Source: JASJAR01 sp039198225 (GTDB lineage: Bacteria; Pseudomonadota; Alphaproteobacteria; Rhodobacterales; Rhodobacteraceae). From it: DNA of 64,000 nt. Below, in pieces: positions 26,746 through 36,152 of the stretch. Below the pieces are notes generated by a model. It worked only from the letters and a program-made list of their open reading frames with translations, had not been told where the DNA came from and made no database searches. A program made the translations under genes and the position numbers. The stretch covers positions 1 through 64,000 of the forward strand of contig JBCCTQ010000021.1 in assembly GCA_039198225.1 (NCBI GenBank), given 5' to 3'. Each line of letters opens with the position of its first letter. The first letter of the stretch is position 1.

Positions 26746-27098
26746 TTTGGATCTTGGCCGAAACAGACGACATTGCCGTCGGGGTCGGTGACTTCAATTT
26801 CGTCCATGTCGTACTCGGTTCGGGTCGGACCTTTAAAGATCGCCCCTGCCTGCGACAGGGCGTCGGCGATCCCGCCGAGATCATCGGTGTGAAAGTAAGC
26901 CCGCCAGCCGCCATAGGACGCCTCGGACCCGTCCCAGGCCGTCAGAAACACCCGCGCCTTGTCTCGCCAAAATATACCAAAACCAGTCTTGGGCTCACCG
27001 GCCTCTTCGATCGTTTCAAAGCCCAATGCCCCGGTCCAGAACGCTTTGGCGCGCGGGTAATCGGCGACGCGGAGCACCGGGATCGACGAGGTCAGCAT
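26742..27098 (-). CDS. VOC (glyoxalase/bleomycin-resistance fold) protein
   Basis: 118-residue single VOC domain: IPVLRVADYPRAKAFW opens the first beta-alpha-beta unit and DPDGNVVCFGQ closes the second. Metal ligands are not clear from sequence alone. Many proteins of this type bind or modify small molecules, and substrate cannot be assigned. ATG 27098 overlaps the glyQ 3' end by seven bases. Confidence 0.82.
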   Translation of the reverse strand: MLTSSIPVLRVADYPRAKAFWTGALGFETIEEAGEPKTGFGIFWRDKARVFLTAWDGSEASYGGWRAYFHTDDLGGIADALSQAGAIFKGPTRTEYDMDEIEVTDPDGNVVCFGQDPK

Positions 27099-28018
27099 GG
27101 CTGGCCCCCCGCTTCGGTCTTTAGATAGGCGTCCGCACATGCCTTCGCGAGCGCTCGGACTCGACCGATATAGGCCTGCCGCTCGGTGGGCGAGATCACG
27201 CCCCGCGCGTCGAGGAGATTAAAGAGGTGGGAGGCTTTAATGGTCTGGTCATAGGCCGGGTGGGCCATGACGATCTCGCGGCCGGTTTTGGGATCTTTCT
27301 CCGGAGCGGCGAGGATCGCCGCGGCGGCCTTCTCGGCATCCTCGAAATGGCGAAAAAGCGCTTCGGTATCGGCCACGTCGAAGTTCCAGCGCGAATATTC
27401 TCGCTCGGTTTGGCGGAAGACATCGCCGTAGGTGAGAGCGATCGGCGCCTGAAGGCCGTTAAAGGGCATCTCCATCACGTGATCGACCCCCAAGACATAC
27501 ATGGCAAGCCGTTCGAGCCCGTAAGTGAGCTCGCCCGTCACCGGTTTGCAATCATGCCCGCCGACCTGCTGGAAATAGGTGAACTGGCTCACCTCCATCC
27601 CGTCACACCAGACCTCCCAGCCGAGCCCCCAAGCGCCCAAGGTCGGGCTTTCCCAATCGTCTTCGACAAAGCGGATGTCGTGCAGCGCCATATCGATGCC
27701 AATGGCCTCGAGGGAGCCGAGATAGAGCTCCTGAAGATCGGGGGGCGACGGTTTGATGACCACTTGGAACTGGTAATAATGCTGCAACCGGTTGGGGTTA
27801 TCCCCATACCGGCCGTCCGTCGGGCGCCGGCAGGGTTGGACATAGGCCGCCGCCCAGGGATTGGGCCCGAGGGCACGGAGCGTGGTGGCCGGGTGAAACG
27901 TGCCGGCCCCGACTTCCATGTCATAGGGTTGAAGCACAGCACAGCCCTTTGCACCCCAATAGGTCTGGAGCGCGAGGAGAATGTCCTGAAAGCACTTGGG
28001 TTTTGGCGGTTTCGTCAC
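27092..28018 (-). CDS. glyQ: Glycine--tRNA ligase alpha subunit
   Basis: 308-residue catalytic subunit that activates glycine and charges tRNA-Gly with the GlyS beta subunit. The signature GCAVLQPYDMEVGAGTFHP is near residues 26-44 and YVQPCRRPTDGRYG near 75-88. Complete and normal length. First gene of the run glyQ-VOC-DUF6446-glyS-ppdK on the minus strand, each gene overlapping or nearly touching the next. Confidence 0.98.
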   Translation of the reverse strand: MTKPPKPKCFQDILLALQTYWGAKGCAVLQPYDMEVGAGTFHPATTLRALGPNPWAAAYVQPCRRPTDGRYGDNPNRLQHYYQFQVVIKPSPPDLQELYLGSLEAIGIDMALHDIRFVEDDWESPTLGAWGLGWEVWCDGMEVSQFTYFQQVGGHDCKPVTGELTYGLERLAMYVLGVDHVMEMPFNGLQAPIALTYGDVFRQTEREYSRWNFDVADTEALFRHFEDAEKAAAAILAAPEKDPKTGREIVMAHPAYDQTIKASHLFNLLDARGVISPTERQAYIGRVRALAKACADAYLKTEAGGQPC

Positions 28019-28162
28019 CGTTCCATCCGGTCGAAAATCGCCCGCTTCATAGGGAACGGGTCACACCGGGTCAATCAGATCGGGACTGGCGGAGCGCGGG
28101 CCTTGACGGCAGGCCAGCGCTCAGGTTCCAAAGCGCGCAAACCATGCGATGGAGCAGCACGA

Positions 28163-29869
28163 ATGAACGCCATGGGCCGGATAGTAGGGGTGCTGGTCAT
28201 GGGCCTTTGGGCCGTGGCCGCGGCCGCCCAAGACCGGGCTTGGATCCAGATTGAAGCCCGTCCGAGCCTCGCCCAAGCCGAGGCCCGAGCCGCCGATTGG
28301 GATCGGGGGCTCGATGACGTGGCGGGCTTCAGGCTTAGGACCGGTTGGTACGCTATCGTTTTGGGGCCGTTTCCGGCCATTGAGGCCGAAGACCGTTTGG
28401 CCCGTCTGCGCCGCGGCGGGGAAATTCCGCGGGACGCTTTCCTGGCCAGCGGGTCGCAATTCCGCGAGCAATTCTACACTGGTCTTCCAGGGGCATCCCA
28501 GGCGGTTGCAGCGGCACCGGCACCTGAGCCGGAGCCACTGATCCCGGCCGATGAAACCCTTGCCGAGGCCCGAGCCGCAGAGCGGCGCCTTACTGGCATC
28601 GAGCGCCGGGAACTTCAGTCGGCCTTGGCCTTCGAAGGCTATTACCGCGCCGCGATCGACGGAGCGTTCGGACCCGGCACGCGGCGTTCGATCGAAGCCT
28701 GGCAAGGGGCAAACCGCCATGAGCCCACCGGTTTTCTCACCACGCGACAAAGAAGCGAGATTTTGGGCGCTTACCGGGAGGCCCAATCAAGCCTCGGACT
28801 TCAAAGGGTGTTCGAGACCCGTGCCGGCATCGAGATAGACCTGCCGCTCGCTCTCCTCGGTTCGCCCGCCATCAACCCGCCTTTTCTCAGCTATCCGGCA
28901 GCCGACGGGTCAGACGGCCAAGTGCTCCTCATCAGCCAAGAGGGCGACGAGGCGACGCTCGCGGGTCTTTATGATGTAATGCAAACCCTCGAAATCGTTC
29001 CCCTTGACGGGGCGCGGGAAAAACGGCGCCGGTCCTTCACGCTCACCGGGGCCAATGAGCGTCTCCTCTCGCACACATTTGCGGTGTTGAACGGTGGGAC
29101 TGTCAAAGGGTTTACCCTGGTCTGGCCCGCCGACGATCCAAAGCGAAAAAACCTTGTTCTCGCCGCAATGGAACAGAGCTTTCAAGCTGTTGACGGGGTC
29201 CTGCCCGACCGCGCGCCTGGCGCGGTCCAGGACGTCGACCTTTTGGCGGGGCTCGAGATTCGGCGCCCAGCAAAAACCCGGTCGGGTTTTTACGTCTCGG
29301 AGAACGGCGCGGTTTTGACGACGTCGGAGCTTTTGGGCACCTGCGGCCGGATCACCCTCGGCGAGAGTGTCGAGACCGATCTCTTGGCCGAGGACCGCAG
29401 CCTGGGCCTGGCACTCCTCCGGCCCCGAGCGGAGCTTTCGCCATTGCGGGTTGCACGGCTTGCCGCGTTGCCGCCCCGGATCGGGTCTGATGTGGCCGTG
29501 GCGGGTTTTCCTTTCGGCCCCGCGCTCTCGACCCCGACCCTCGGCTTCGGGACCTTGGCAGATGTCAAAGGGCTGACGGGCAATGCCGATGAAGAGCGGC
29601 TTGATTTGGCCGCCGAGCCCGGTGACGCGGGCGGGCCGGTTTTCGACGGGGCTGGATCCGTCATTGGCCTTCTTAAGGCACGGGATGGGGCCGGTGCTCG
29701 ACAGCTCCCGGCCGATGTCAGCCTTGCGACCGATGCGGCGCGAATTGCGGAATTCTTGTCATCGGCAGGTATTGCCGTGCCCGCCGCCGATCCCGGACGC
29801 ACCATGCCGCCCGAAGACCTCACTCGCATGGCCGCGGAAATGACCGTTTTGGTGAATTGCTGGGAGTAG
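28163..29869 (+). CDS. Exported SPOR/peptidoglycan-binding protein with a degenerate trypsin-like domain
   Basis: 568 residues: signal peptide (1-22), a SPOR-like region (about 25-105), a PG_binding_1 domain containing FEGYYRAAIDGAFGPGTR (about 155-175), a central unassigned domain, and a C-terminal trypsin-fold domain. The protease site looks inactive: the Ser loop reads PGDAGGPV instead of GDSGGPV, and the segment where catalytic His is expected reads VLTTSELLGTCG. It may be a cell-wall sensor or scaffold. The frame is open far upstream over antisense glyQ; ATG 28163 begins the signal peptide. Confidence 0.75.
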   Translation: MNAMGRIVGVLVMGLWAVAAAAQDRAWIQIEARPSLAQAEARAADWDRGLDDVAGFRLRTGWYAIVLGPFPAIEAEDRLARLRRGGEIPRDAFLASGSQFREQFYTGLPGASQAVAAAPAPEPEPLIPADETLAEARAAERRLTGIERRELQSALAFEGYYRAAIDGAFGPGTRRSIEAWQGANRHEPTGFLTTRQRSEILGAYREAQSSLGLQRVFETRAGIEIDLPLALLGSPAINPPFLSYPAADGSDGQVLLISQEGDEATLAGLYDVMQTLEIVPLDGAREKRRRSFTLTGANERLLSHTFAVLNGGTVKGFTLVWPADDPKRKNLVLAAMEQSFQAVDGVLPDRAPGAVQDVDLLAGLEIRRPAKTRSGFYVSENGAVLTTSELLGTCGRITLGESVETDLLAEDRSLGLALLRPRAELSPLRVARLAALPPRIGSDVAVAGFPFGPALSTPTLGFGTLADVKGLTGNADEERLDLAAEPGDAGGPVFDGAGSVIGLLKARDGAGARQLPADVSLATDAARIAEFLSSAGIAVPAADPGRTMPPEDLTRMAAEMTVLVNCWE

Positions 29870-29998
29870 CGTCCGAACAAAGCTTCGGGTGCGCTCTATT
29901 GTCCCCAATCGTAAAACAATTCGTTTACGACTATTGGTCCCCTGGCGTTTAGCTGGATTCTGTGCAGTCTCCCTGTTGGGGGTATCGAAACAATAGTG

Positions 29999-30034
29999 CC
30001 GCGAGAGTTGAATTCTCTCTCGGCCTTCTCTTTT
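29999..30034 (+). terminator. Candidate terminator after the pseudoprotease gene
   Basis: CCGCGAGAG/CTCTCTCGG stem with one mismatch around loop TTGAATT, followed by CCTTCTCTTTT. It lies 130 bases past the stop codon. Confidence 0.5.
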
Positions 30035-30399
30035 AGCTTGCCGCTACCTTAGACCCCCCTGCCTTCGCGGTGGAGGGATCGGCGTTTTTTGGGTGTGGCG
30101 TGGGCGCGTTTTTGGCTCATCTCCGGGATCTTGATTTCGCGCATGACCAATTGGGCCATGGACGGTCCGTTTCTCTAACACCTAGCTGTATTATCGGCCA
30201 ATCAAGTCGTGCACCCTTATTCGTAGAAATTCATTTCGCAAGCGACCCGTATTGCGCCGCGCGTGGCTGCATTTCGTTCGCCAGCTTCAAGAAAACTCTA
30301 GAGAAGCGCATCCGCCTAATTTTCTGGGCGATTGAAATCAATGGCATATGCCAAAGAAATTTGCGCCGCGACCTGCGCGCAATGGGTGAGGGGTAAGAC
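30035..30399. other. Upstream region of the copper radical oxidase
   Basis: 365 bases of lower GC than the flanks with no convincing gene. A 108-codon frame at 30070-30396 has no family resemblance and no ribosome site. Presumed to contain the oxidase promoter, but no clear -35/-10 pair was found. Confidence 0.4.
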
Positions 30400-33381
30400 A
30401 TGGCGAACGCAACGGACGGTGCATGGGGTGACGTTATCGAAATGGGGATCATGGGGATCCACCAGGTGCTGCTGGGGGACGGCAAGGTTCTCTATTGGGG
30501 CGATAACGGATTGGGAAGTGCGTTCTCGAATACGCAGAGCTTTGCTATATTCGACCCCACCACGGGCACCCATGAAATTGTCACCGAGTCTTTTGCAATC
30601 CGGATGTTTTGCGGGGCGGGCGTCATTATTCCCGGCACCGATCAGGTCTTGATTGCAGGCGGGAATGGTGCGGGTCAGAATGACGGCAAGATCTTCGACG
30701 CGTCCGACGAGGAACTCACCTTCAACCCGGACCTCGAAATGGATGTGGGCCGGTTTTATCCCACGCTCCTTTCTCTCCCCACCGGGCAATTGGTGATATT
30801 CGGCGGCAACGGTGGCTCTGGCGTCGCAACGCCAGAAATATTCACCCTCGATGAAGGCTGGCGATCGCTGACGGGTGCGACCGATCCCGATGTGGGCACC
30901 AATTGGTGGTATCCCAAGGCCTGGCTGAGCAATAAGGGCGAAATCATCTACATCGCCATCGATGGCGGCGGCGGGCTCCAGAACAGCGGGGTCAACGCGG
31001 CCGGCACGTTCGAGGTTATGGCGATGGATCCGTCCGGATCTGGCTCGATCCGCCAGATCGGAGAAGTCCCGTTTCAAATGGACGTTCGCTCGACCGCGGT
31101 GATGTATGACGTGGGTAAGGTCGTCATCATGGACAACGTTGGCGATCTTTGGATCATGGACATTAACGGTGATACGCCAACGTTCACATTCGCGGCCAAT
31201 TTACCGACTGACCGTGAAAACGGCGATATGACGGTAATGGCCGATGGCCGCATTCTATTGAATGGCGGAACGGAAGTCGGGAATTCACAAAACGACGATG
31301 ACGCCGTTTTCCAATCGGTGATCTTCGATCCCTTCACCGGCGACGTCTCATTTGTTGATTCCGAATCCGTTCTCCGCACCTATCACTCGTCCTCACTCCT
31401 TTTGGCGGATGGGACGATTATTTCGTCCGGGGGCGGCGGATTGAACGGATTGCGGGATTTCCAAGATGCGCAAATCTACACGCCCGATTATCTGTTTGAT
31501 GACGACGGCAGCCTTGCCGATCGCCCAGTCATTTCGTCGGCGCCGAGCGAACTTATTCCCGGTCAGACCTTTGTCGTCACGGTCGATGACGCCTCCAGCA
31601 TCGCGCGTTTCTCGTTCGTCAAAACCGGTGCGGTGACCCATTCGATCAATATGGAATCCGGTCGGATGGATCTCGATTTCGACGTGATCTCGCCGACCCA
31701 AATTGAAGTGAGCCTTCCCGACAACCCCTACGTGCTGGGCGCCGGGAACTGGATGCTCTTTGCCATCGATACGGACGGTGTGCCTTCGGTTGCCCCGATC
31801 ATTTCGGTCAATCCGACCTTGGAGACTTTCGAACCGCCGACCAGCGGGCTCAATGCCGAGTACTTTATTCTCGATACGGAAGTCACGTCGCTCAACCAGA
31901 TTGATTTCACCCAGGCTCCGGACTTTGAGGAGGACGTGAGCACCATCAACTTCAACGTCGGCAGTGGGGCTGTTTTTGACGGCGGTCCCGTCGATGATGT
32001 GGCGGCGCGCTATACGGGTCTTTTCGAGGTCAAAGCGTCCGGGTCCCATGAGTTCTTCGTGGCCAGTGATGATGGGGCGCAACTCTTCATCGATGGCCAG
32101 TTGCTCGTTGACAATGATGGAGTTCAACCAACTACAACCGAAAACGCCTCGATTACGCTCGAAGCCGGCACCCATTCGATCGAAGTGATCTATTTTGAGC
32201 GCGGTGGCAGTGCCGTTCTCGATGTTGACTGGGCAGGGCCCGGCTTTGCCCGGCGGCAATTGCTTGTTGAAGAAATTGAATTGTCCTCGGTTGAAACCAA
32301 TGGGGACGTCGAACTCGCCGTTAGCGATGTCGGGGATTACATTTTGATCCCGAACGGGGGCGAAGCGATTGTGCTCAAAGAGGGCGGTGTCCCCATCGGT
32401 CCGGACAGTTTCCCGGGCTTTGCCGCGATCCAGGCCGAAGAGAACCCGGCGGGCGGCTACCGGGTGCTATGGGAGGGCTTTGGACGCACCGAATATACCT
32501 GGGACGTGGATGCGACGGGCGAATTCGTTGCTGAGATCCGGCGCCAAGATATCTTCGAGGTCGAATTTCTGTTCGAAGCCGACATTAATGGCGACGGCAG
32601 TGTCGGGGCGCCCGCAGAAAACCCGGCAATCGATTCCTCAGACCTGACCGACGACCAGGGCTCCGCTGTCCGTTTCGATGGTGCCAACCTTCTTGTTGGC
32701 ACGTCGGTCTCTATCGTTGAGGTTGATGGAGATGCGGTGGCCTCGCCGGGCTGGCAAGGCTGGAAAGACGCGTCCAATGGAGGCCAGATCTCGATCAACA
32801 CGGACGGTCGCGTGCAATTCCGCGACAATGACGGGGACTATGCCACGCTGGCCTTGGGTCAGGAGGTGACAACGTCGCTGTCTTACAAAGTCTCGGATGG
32901 CTCAACGAAGACAGTGTCTTTCACCGTTGCGGGCTCGTTTGAGGCGGGTCCGCCCGCACCCCCCGACGCAGTTGCCGATACCTCAGACCCGGTTGGGACC
33001 TCCGAGCTTCGGGACGCGGGCGGCAACGTCGTCAAGATCGACGGCCCCAACGTTCTGGCCAACGATACGGACCCCAATGGAGATCCTATATCCATCATCA
33101 CGATCGGCGGCGACACGGTCACCGAGGATGGCTGGCAGGGGTGGCGCGATGCGTCGAATGGCGGGCAAATTGCGATGAATACGGATGGTCGCGTTCAATT
33201 CCGCGACGTCGACTTCGATTTTGTCAATCTGGCGCTCGGGGCAAGCGTGGAAACCTCGCTGGTCTACGAAATTTCGGACGGCAATGGCGGTACTGACCCT
33301 ACAAGCATAACCTTCGTGATCAACCAGGACGATACGACGGCCGATCCCGAGGCGATTTTCGGAGACGACGCGCTGCTCTGA
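30400..33381 (+). CDS. Galactose/glyoxal oxidase-like copper radical oxidase with PA14 and C-terminal repeats
   Basis: 993 residues. A kelch-type propeller (about 15-370) and the galactose-oxidase C-terminal DUF1929 domain (about 375-470) carry every residue expected for a mononuclear copper radical site: Cys71 (MFCGAG) and Tyr120 (GRFYPT) for the Cys-Tyr crosslink, Tyr328-His329 (TYHSS) and His414 (VTHSIN). A PA14 carbohydrate-binding domain follows (about 482-630), then a calcium-loop-like DINGDGSVG and two tandem repeats sharing GWQGW-DASNGGQI-NTDGRVQFRD. The enzyme should oxidise an alcohol or aldehyde to produce hydrogen peroxide. No N-terminal signal peptide is visible; the repetitive acidic C-terminus suggests type I secretion, which is inference. 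Confidence 0.85.
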   Translation: MANATDGAWGDVIEMGIMGIHQVLLGDGKVLYWGDNGLGSAFSNTQSFAIFDPTTGTHEIVTESFAIRMFCGAGVIIPGTDQVLIAGGNGAGQNDGKIFDASDEELTFNPDLEMDVGRFYPTLLSLPTGQLVIFGGNGGSGVATPEIFTLDEGWRSLTGATDPDVGTNWWYPKAWLSNKGEIIYIAIDGGGGLQNSGVNAAGTFEVMAMDPSGSGSIRQIGEVPFQMDVRSTAVMYDVGKVVIMDNVGDLWIMDINGDTPTFTFAANLPTDRENGDMTVMADGRILLNGGTEVGNSQNDDDAVFQSVIFDPFTGDVSFVDSESVLRTYHSSSLLLADGTIISSGGGGLNGLRDFQDAQIYTPDYLFDDDGSLADRPVISSAPSELIPGQTFVVTVDDASSIARFSFVKTGAVTHSINMESGRMDLDFDVISPTQIEVSLPDNPYVLGAGNWMLFAIDTDGVPSVAPIISVNPTLETFEPPTSGLNAEYFILDTEVTSLNQIDFTQAPDFEEDVSTINFNVGSGAVFDGGPVDDVAARYTGLFEVKASGSHEFFVASDDGAQLFIDGQLLVDNDGVQPTTTENASITLEAGTHSIEVIYFERGGSAVLDVDWAGPGFARRQLLVEEIELSSVETNGDVELAVSDVGDYILIPNGGEAIVLKEGGVPIGPDSFPGFAAIQAEENPAGGYRVLWEGFGRTEYTWDVDATGEFVAEIRRQDIFEVEFLFEADINGDGSVGAPAENPAIDSSDLTDDQGSAVRFDGANLLVGTSVSIVEVDGDAVASPGWQGWKDASNGGQISINTDGRVQFRDNDGDYATLALGQEVTTSLSYKVSDGSTKTVSFTVAGSFEAGPPAPPDAVADTSDPVGTSELRDAGGNVVKIDGPNVLANDTDPNGDPISIITIGGDTVTEDGWQGWRDASNGGQIAMNTDGRVQFRDVDFDFVNLALGASVETSLVYEISDGNGGTDPTSITFVINQDDTTADPEAIFGDDALL

Positions 33382-33388
33382 TCGCGGG

Positions 33389-33408
33389 GAGGGGCTTTGC
33401 GGCCCCTC
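33389..33408. terminator. Hairpin between convergent oxidase and trkH genes
   Basis: GAGGGGC-TTTGCG-GCCCCTC, a perfect 7-bp stem between two convergent stop codons. There is no T tract on either side, so it is only a candidate bidirectional terminator. Confidence 0.4.
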
Positions 33409-34855
33409 ACGCCTGCCAAAACCGCACCGTGACGATGGCGTAGACCGCCATCAATTCGAGGCGGCCGATCAACATGGCGGCCGAAAGGATCCATTTTGCG
33501 GTGTCCGACAGCGGTGCAAAGGTGCCTGCGGGGCCGATGACGGGGCCGAGGCCGGGGCCGATATTGGCCAATGCCGCCGCCGCGCCGGACACGGACGTCA
33601 TGAAATCGAGGCCTGTCGAGCCCAAAAGGACGGCGATCACCCCGAGGGTGACTGTGAAAAGCACAAAGAACGCCATCACCGAAGACAACACGTCTTCGCC
33701 GACCGGCCGCCCGTCATAGCGGGGCGTGAAGACCCCGTGGGGCGAGTGGATCGCGCGGATTTGCGTCCGGATCGATGCAAAAAGAAGCTGGTAGCGGAAG
33801 ATCTTGACCGAACAAGAGGTCGATCCGGCACAGCCCCCGATGAGCCCGAGAAAGAAAAACGCGGCAACGGGGAAGGCGCCCCAGACGTTGTAATCCGCAC
33901 TCACATAGCCCGTGCCGGTCACGATGGAGGTGACGTTGAAAAGCGCCTTCCGGAACGCCGTTTCGGTGGCAAAACCGCTCGTTGTCCAAAGCCAAACCGT
34001 CATCACGCCGACGCTTATGACCAAGACCCAGAAGAACCCCCGAACTTGGCGGTCAATGAGCAACGCCGAGCCTGAGCCTCCGAGCATTTGCACGTAGCGG
34101 ACGAATGGCAGGGAGGCGAGGATCATGAAGACCACCGCCACGTATTCCACACCCGAGGGAAACGCGGCGAAGGAGAGGTCGTAGTTCGAAAAGCCACCCG
34201 TGGCGACGGTCGTCATGGCATGGGTGATCGCGTCGAACGGGTCCATGCCGAAAACACCGTAGGCGAGGGCACAAGCGCCGGTCAGCCCGATATAAATGAT
34301 TGAGATCCGCGTCGCGATGGCCTGGGCCCGGGGGAGGATCTTGCCGAAGGTGTCAAACCCCTCCGAGCGGAAGATCTGCATGCCGCCGATCCGAAGCTCA
34401 GGGAGAAACACCATGGCCACCACGATGATGCCGATCCCGCCAAACCATTGGAGCATGGCCCGCCAGACCAGCGTCCCGGGCGGTTGGTAGGTGAGGTTCG
34501 ACAGGACCGTCGCTCCGGTCGTGGTCAATCCCGACATCGCCTCAAAGAAAGCGTCCACATAGCGCGCGCCCGAAGGCCCGATATAAAACGGAAGTGCTCC
34601 GAAGATGGGAAGGGCGAGCCAAACGCCCGTGGTGATAAGAAAAGTCTGTTGCAGCGTGAGCCTCTCGCCCACCGCATTGGCCGTAGACAGCGTGAGCGAT
34701 AGCCCGACGAGAACTGTCACCGTGGCCGCTTCGAGGAACACTCCGCCGTGGGGCGAGCCTTGGGCATAGTCGACCGCCATGGGGACGAGCATCGCAAAGC
34801 CGAGCACGGTGACCAAAAGGCCGATCACATGGGCTACGGGGCGGAGGTCGATCAT
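33407..34855 (-). CDS. trkH: Trk-type potassium uptake protein TrkH
   Basis: 482-residue inner-membrane potassium transporter with about ten transmembrane helices and four pore-loop repeats; selectivity-filter regions are seen at SGLTTTGATV, TVATGGFSNYD, IVTGTGYVS and AALANIGPGLG. TrkH needs the cytosolic TrkA regulator, which is not in the window. Convergent with the copper oxidase gene. Confidence 0.94.
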   Translation of the reverse strand: MIDLRPVAHVIGLLVTVLGFAMLVPMAVDYAQGSPHGGVFLEAATVTVLVGLSLTLSTANAVGERLTLQQTFLITTGVWLALPIFGALPFYIGPSGARYVDAFFEAMSGLTTTGATVLSNLTYQPPGTLVWRAMLQWFGGIGIIVVAMVFLPELRIGGMQIFRSEGFDTFGKILPRAQAIATRISIIYIGLTGACALAYGVFGMDPFDAITHAMTTVATGGFSNYDLSFAAFPSGVEYVAVVFMILASLPFVRYVQMLGGSGSALLIDRQVRGFFWVLVISVGVMTVWLWTTSGFATETAFRKALFNVTSIVTGTGYVSADYNVWGAFPVAAFFFLGLIGGCAGSTSCSVKIFRYQLLFASIRTQIRAIHSPHGVFTPRYDGRPVGEDVLSSVMAFFVLFTVTLGVIAVLLGSTGLDFMTSVSGAAAALANIGPGLGPVIGPAGTFAPLSDTAKWILSAAMLIGRLELMAVYAIVTVRFWQA

Positions 34856-34898
34856 GGGCCTATGGATGGGCCGGAGCCAGGGGAGAGGTCAACCGGCC

Positions 34899-35618
34899 TC
34901 AAACTCCGGCCAGAAGTGAGCGACGTCTGGCTGGGGGGATCGCGCGCACTTCCACGCCTGTAAACACATGGAGCGTGCCGAGATCGGCGTCGACCACCGC
35001 GTGGTCGCTGACCCAGCCACCCATCATCAGATAGGTCTTGAGAAGGGGCGGCATGGCCCGCATGGCCCGTTTGGGGTCGGCTTTCTGGCCAAGGCGCCGG
35101 GCAAATTCGAAAACCCTCGGTGCTTTGATCCGGGGAAGCCAGGTCTTGGGCGCGATGTGTCGATCGCGGAGCATGGCGAATGCGTCGTGATAGGGGGCAG
35201 TGTCGACGCCGGCAAAGGAGGAACAGCCAAAAAGGAGCTCGGCCCGCTCTTCAACCACGATCTGCGCCAGGGACCCCCACGCGACGCGGAAAAGATCGGG
35301 GTCGGAGACGCCCGGCCGGAAGCAAAACCGGCCCATCTCGACCATGGGCCCGTCGAAATTGCCCAACGGGGCAAGGCCGTAAAACTGAGCCGAATAGCTC
35401 TCGTCGAGGGCTTGGGGGTCGGAGATCAGTAGATATCGAAACGTGGCCACAATCGCGCCGTCGGCGAGCCGTTCGACGAGCATATGCGTCGAGCGTCCGT
35501 CATAAGCATCTCGGTCACTCCCGCCGGAGCGAAAAACGTCGCCACGCAGCGCAAGTGCTGCCTCCATATCCGCCTGGCAAGATGCCGGTCGGGCTCGGTA
35601 TTTCCGCCTCGCATCCAT
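34899..35618 (-). CDS. olsB: Ornithine acyltransferase OlsB-like protein
   Basis: 239-residue GNAT-fold acyltransferase resembling OlsB, which transfers a 3-hydroxyacyl chain from ACP to ornithine in ornithine-lipid synthesis. Visible family blocks are ALRGDVF, DAYDGRSTHMLV, EMGRFCFRPG, LFGCSSFAGVD and PPLLKTYLMMGGWV. The partner OlsA is not in the window. Other long GNAT or acyl-homoserine-lactone synthase relatives are less likely because of the PPLL-K-YL-GG block. Confidence 0.72.
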   Translation of the reverse strand: MDARRKYRARPASCQADMEAALALRGDVFRSGGSDRDAYDGRSTHMLVERLADGAIVATFRYLLISDPQALDESYSAQFYGLAPLGNFDGPMVEMGRFCFRPGVSDPDLFRVAWGSLAQIVVEERAELLFGCSSFAGVDTAPYHDAFAMLRDRHIAPKTWLPRIKAPRVFEFARRLGQKADPKRAMRAMPPLLKTYLMMGGWVSDHAVVDADLGTLHVFTGVEVRAIPPARRRSLLAGV

Positions 35619-35719
35619 GTGTTCAACTTGCCTCTACATTCGGGCCGTTTTGCCCCTATCTCCCTTTTGCGCCCCAGTCACGAGGATTGTATGTCGGAGA
35701 AGCGACATCGGAGAAGGCT

Positions 35720-36115
35720 ATGAATAAAGTTTTGAAATCGGACGCCGAGTGGCGGGCCCAATTGTCGGATCTGGCCTATAAGGTCACGCGGAAGCACGGC
35801 ACGGAGCGGCCCGGGACCCATGAGGATTTTCCGAAAGATCCAGGGACGTATCTCTGCATCTGTTGTGATGCGCCGCTCTTTGACCAAGACGCCAAATTCG
35901 AGTCCGGCACCGGTTGGCCGTCCTTTTTTCAGCCGATTGACGGCGAGATGGTGGGCGAGCAGGAAGACCGGTCGTTTTTCATGCGCCGGACCGAAGTGCA
36001 TTGTAATCGTTGCGACGCCCATTTGGGCCACGTGTTTCCCGATGGGCCGCAGCCGACGGGGCTGCGCTACTGCATCAACGGCGTTGCCCTGAATTTCGAA
36101 CCTGAAGACGGATGA
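35720..36115 (+). CDS. msrB: Peptide-methionine (R)-S-oxide reductase
   Basis: 131-residue repair enzyme that reduces methionine-R-sulfoxide in damaged proteins. Two zinc-binding CxxC pairs (Cys46/Cys49 and Cys95/Cys98) and catalytic Cys118 in LRYCINGVAL are present, as is GTGWPSF. The frame is open upstream, but ATG 35720 begins the family-typical domain and has no upstream homology. Convergent with bamE. Confidence 0.95.
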   Translation: MNKVLKSDAEWRAQLSDLAYKVTRKHGTERPGTHEDFPKDPGTYLCICCDAPLFDQDAKFESGTGWPSFFQPIDGEMVGEQEDRSFFMRRTEVHCNRCDAHLGHVFPDGPQPTGLRYCINGVALNFEPEDG

Positions 36116-36152
36116 GCTGGCACCAAGCTATGCCTGGGTTCAGCGCCCGAAC

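Noticed and set aside
27227..28162. Long N-terminal extension of the pseudoprotease frame
   Set aside because: It is antisense to glyQ and has no signal or domain; the signal peptide begins at 28163.
30070..30396. 108-codon frame before the copper oxidase
   Set aside because: No ribosome site or recognisable product; composition like non-coding DNA.
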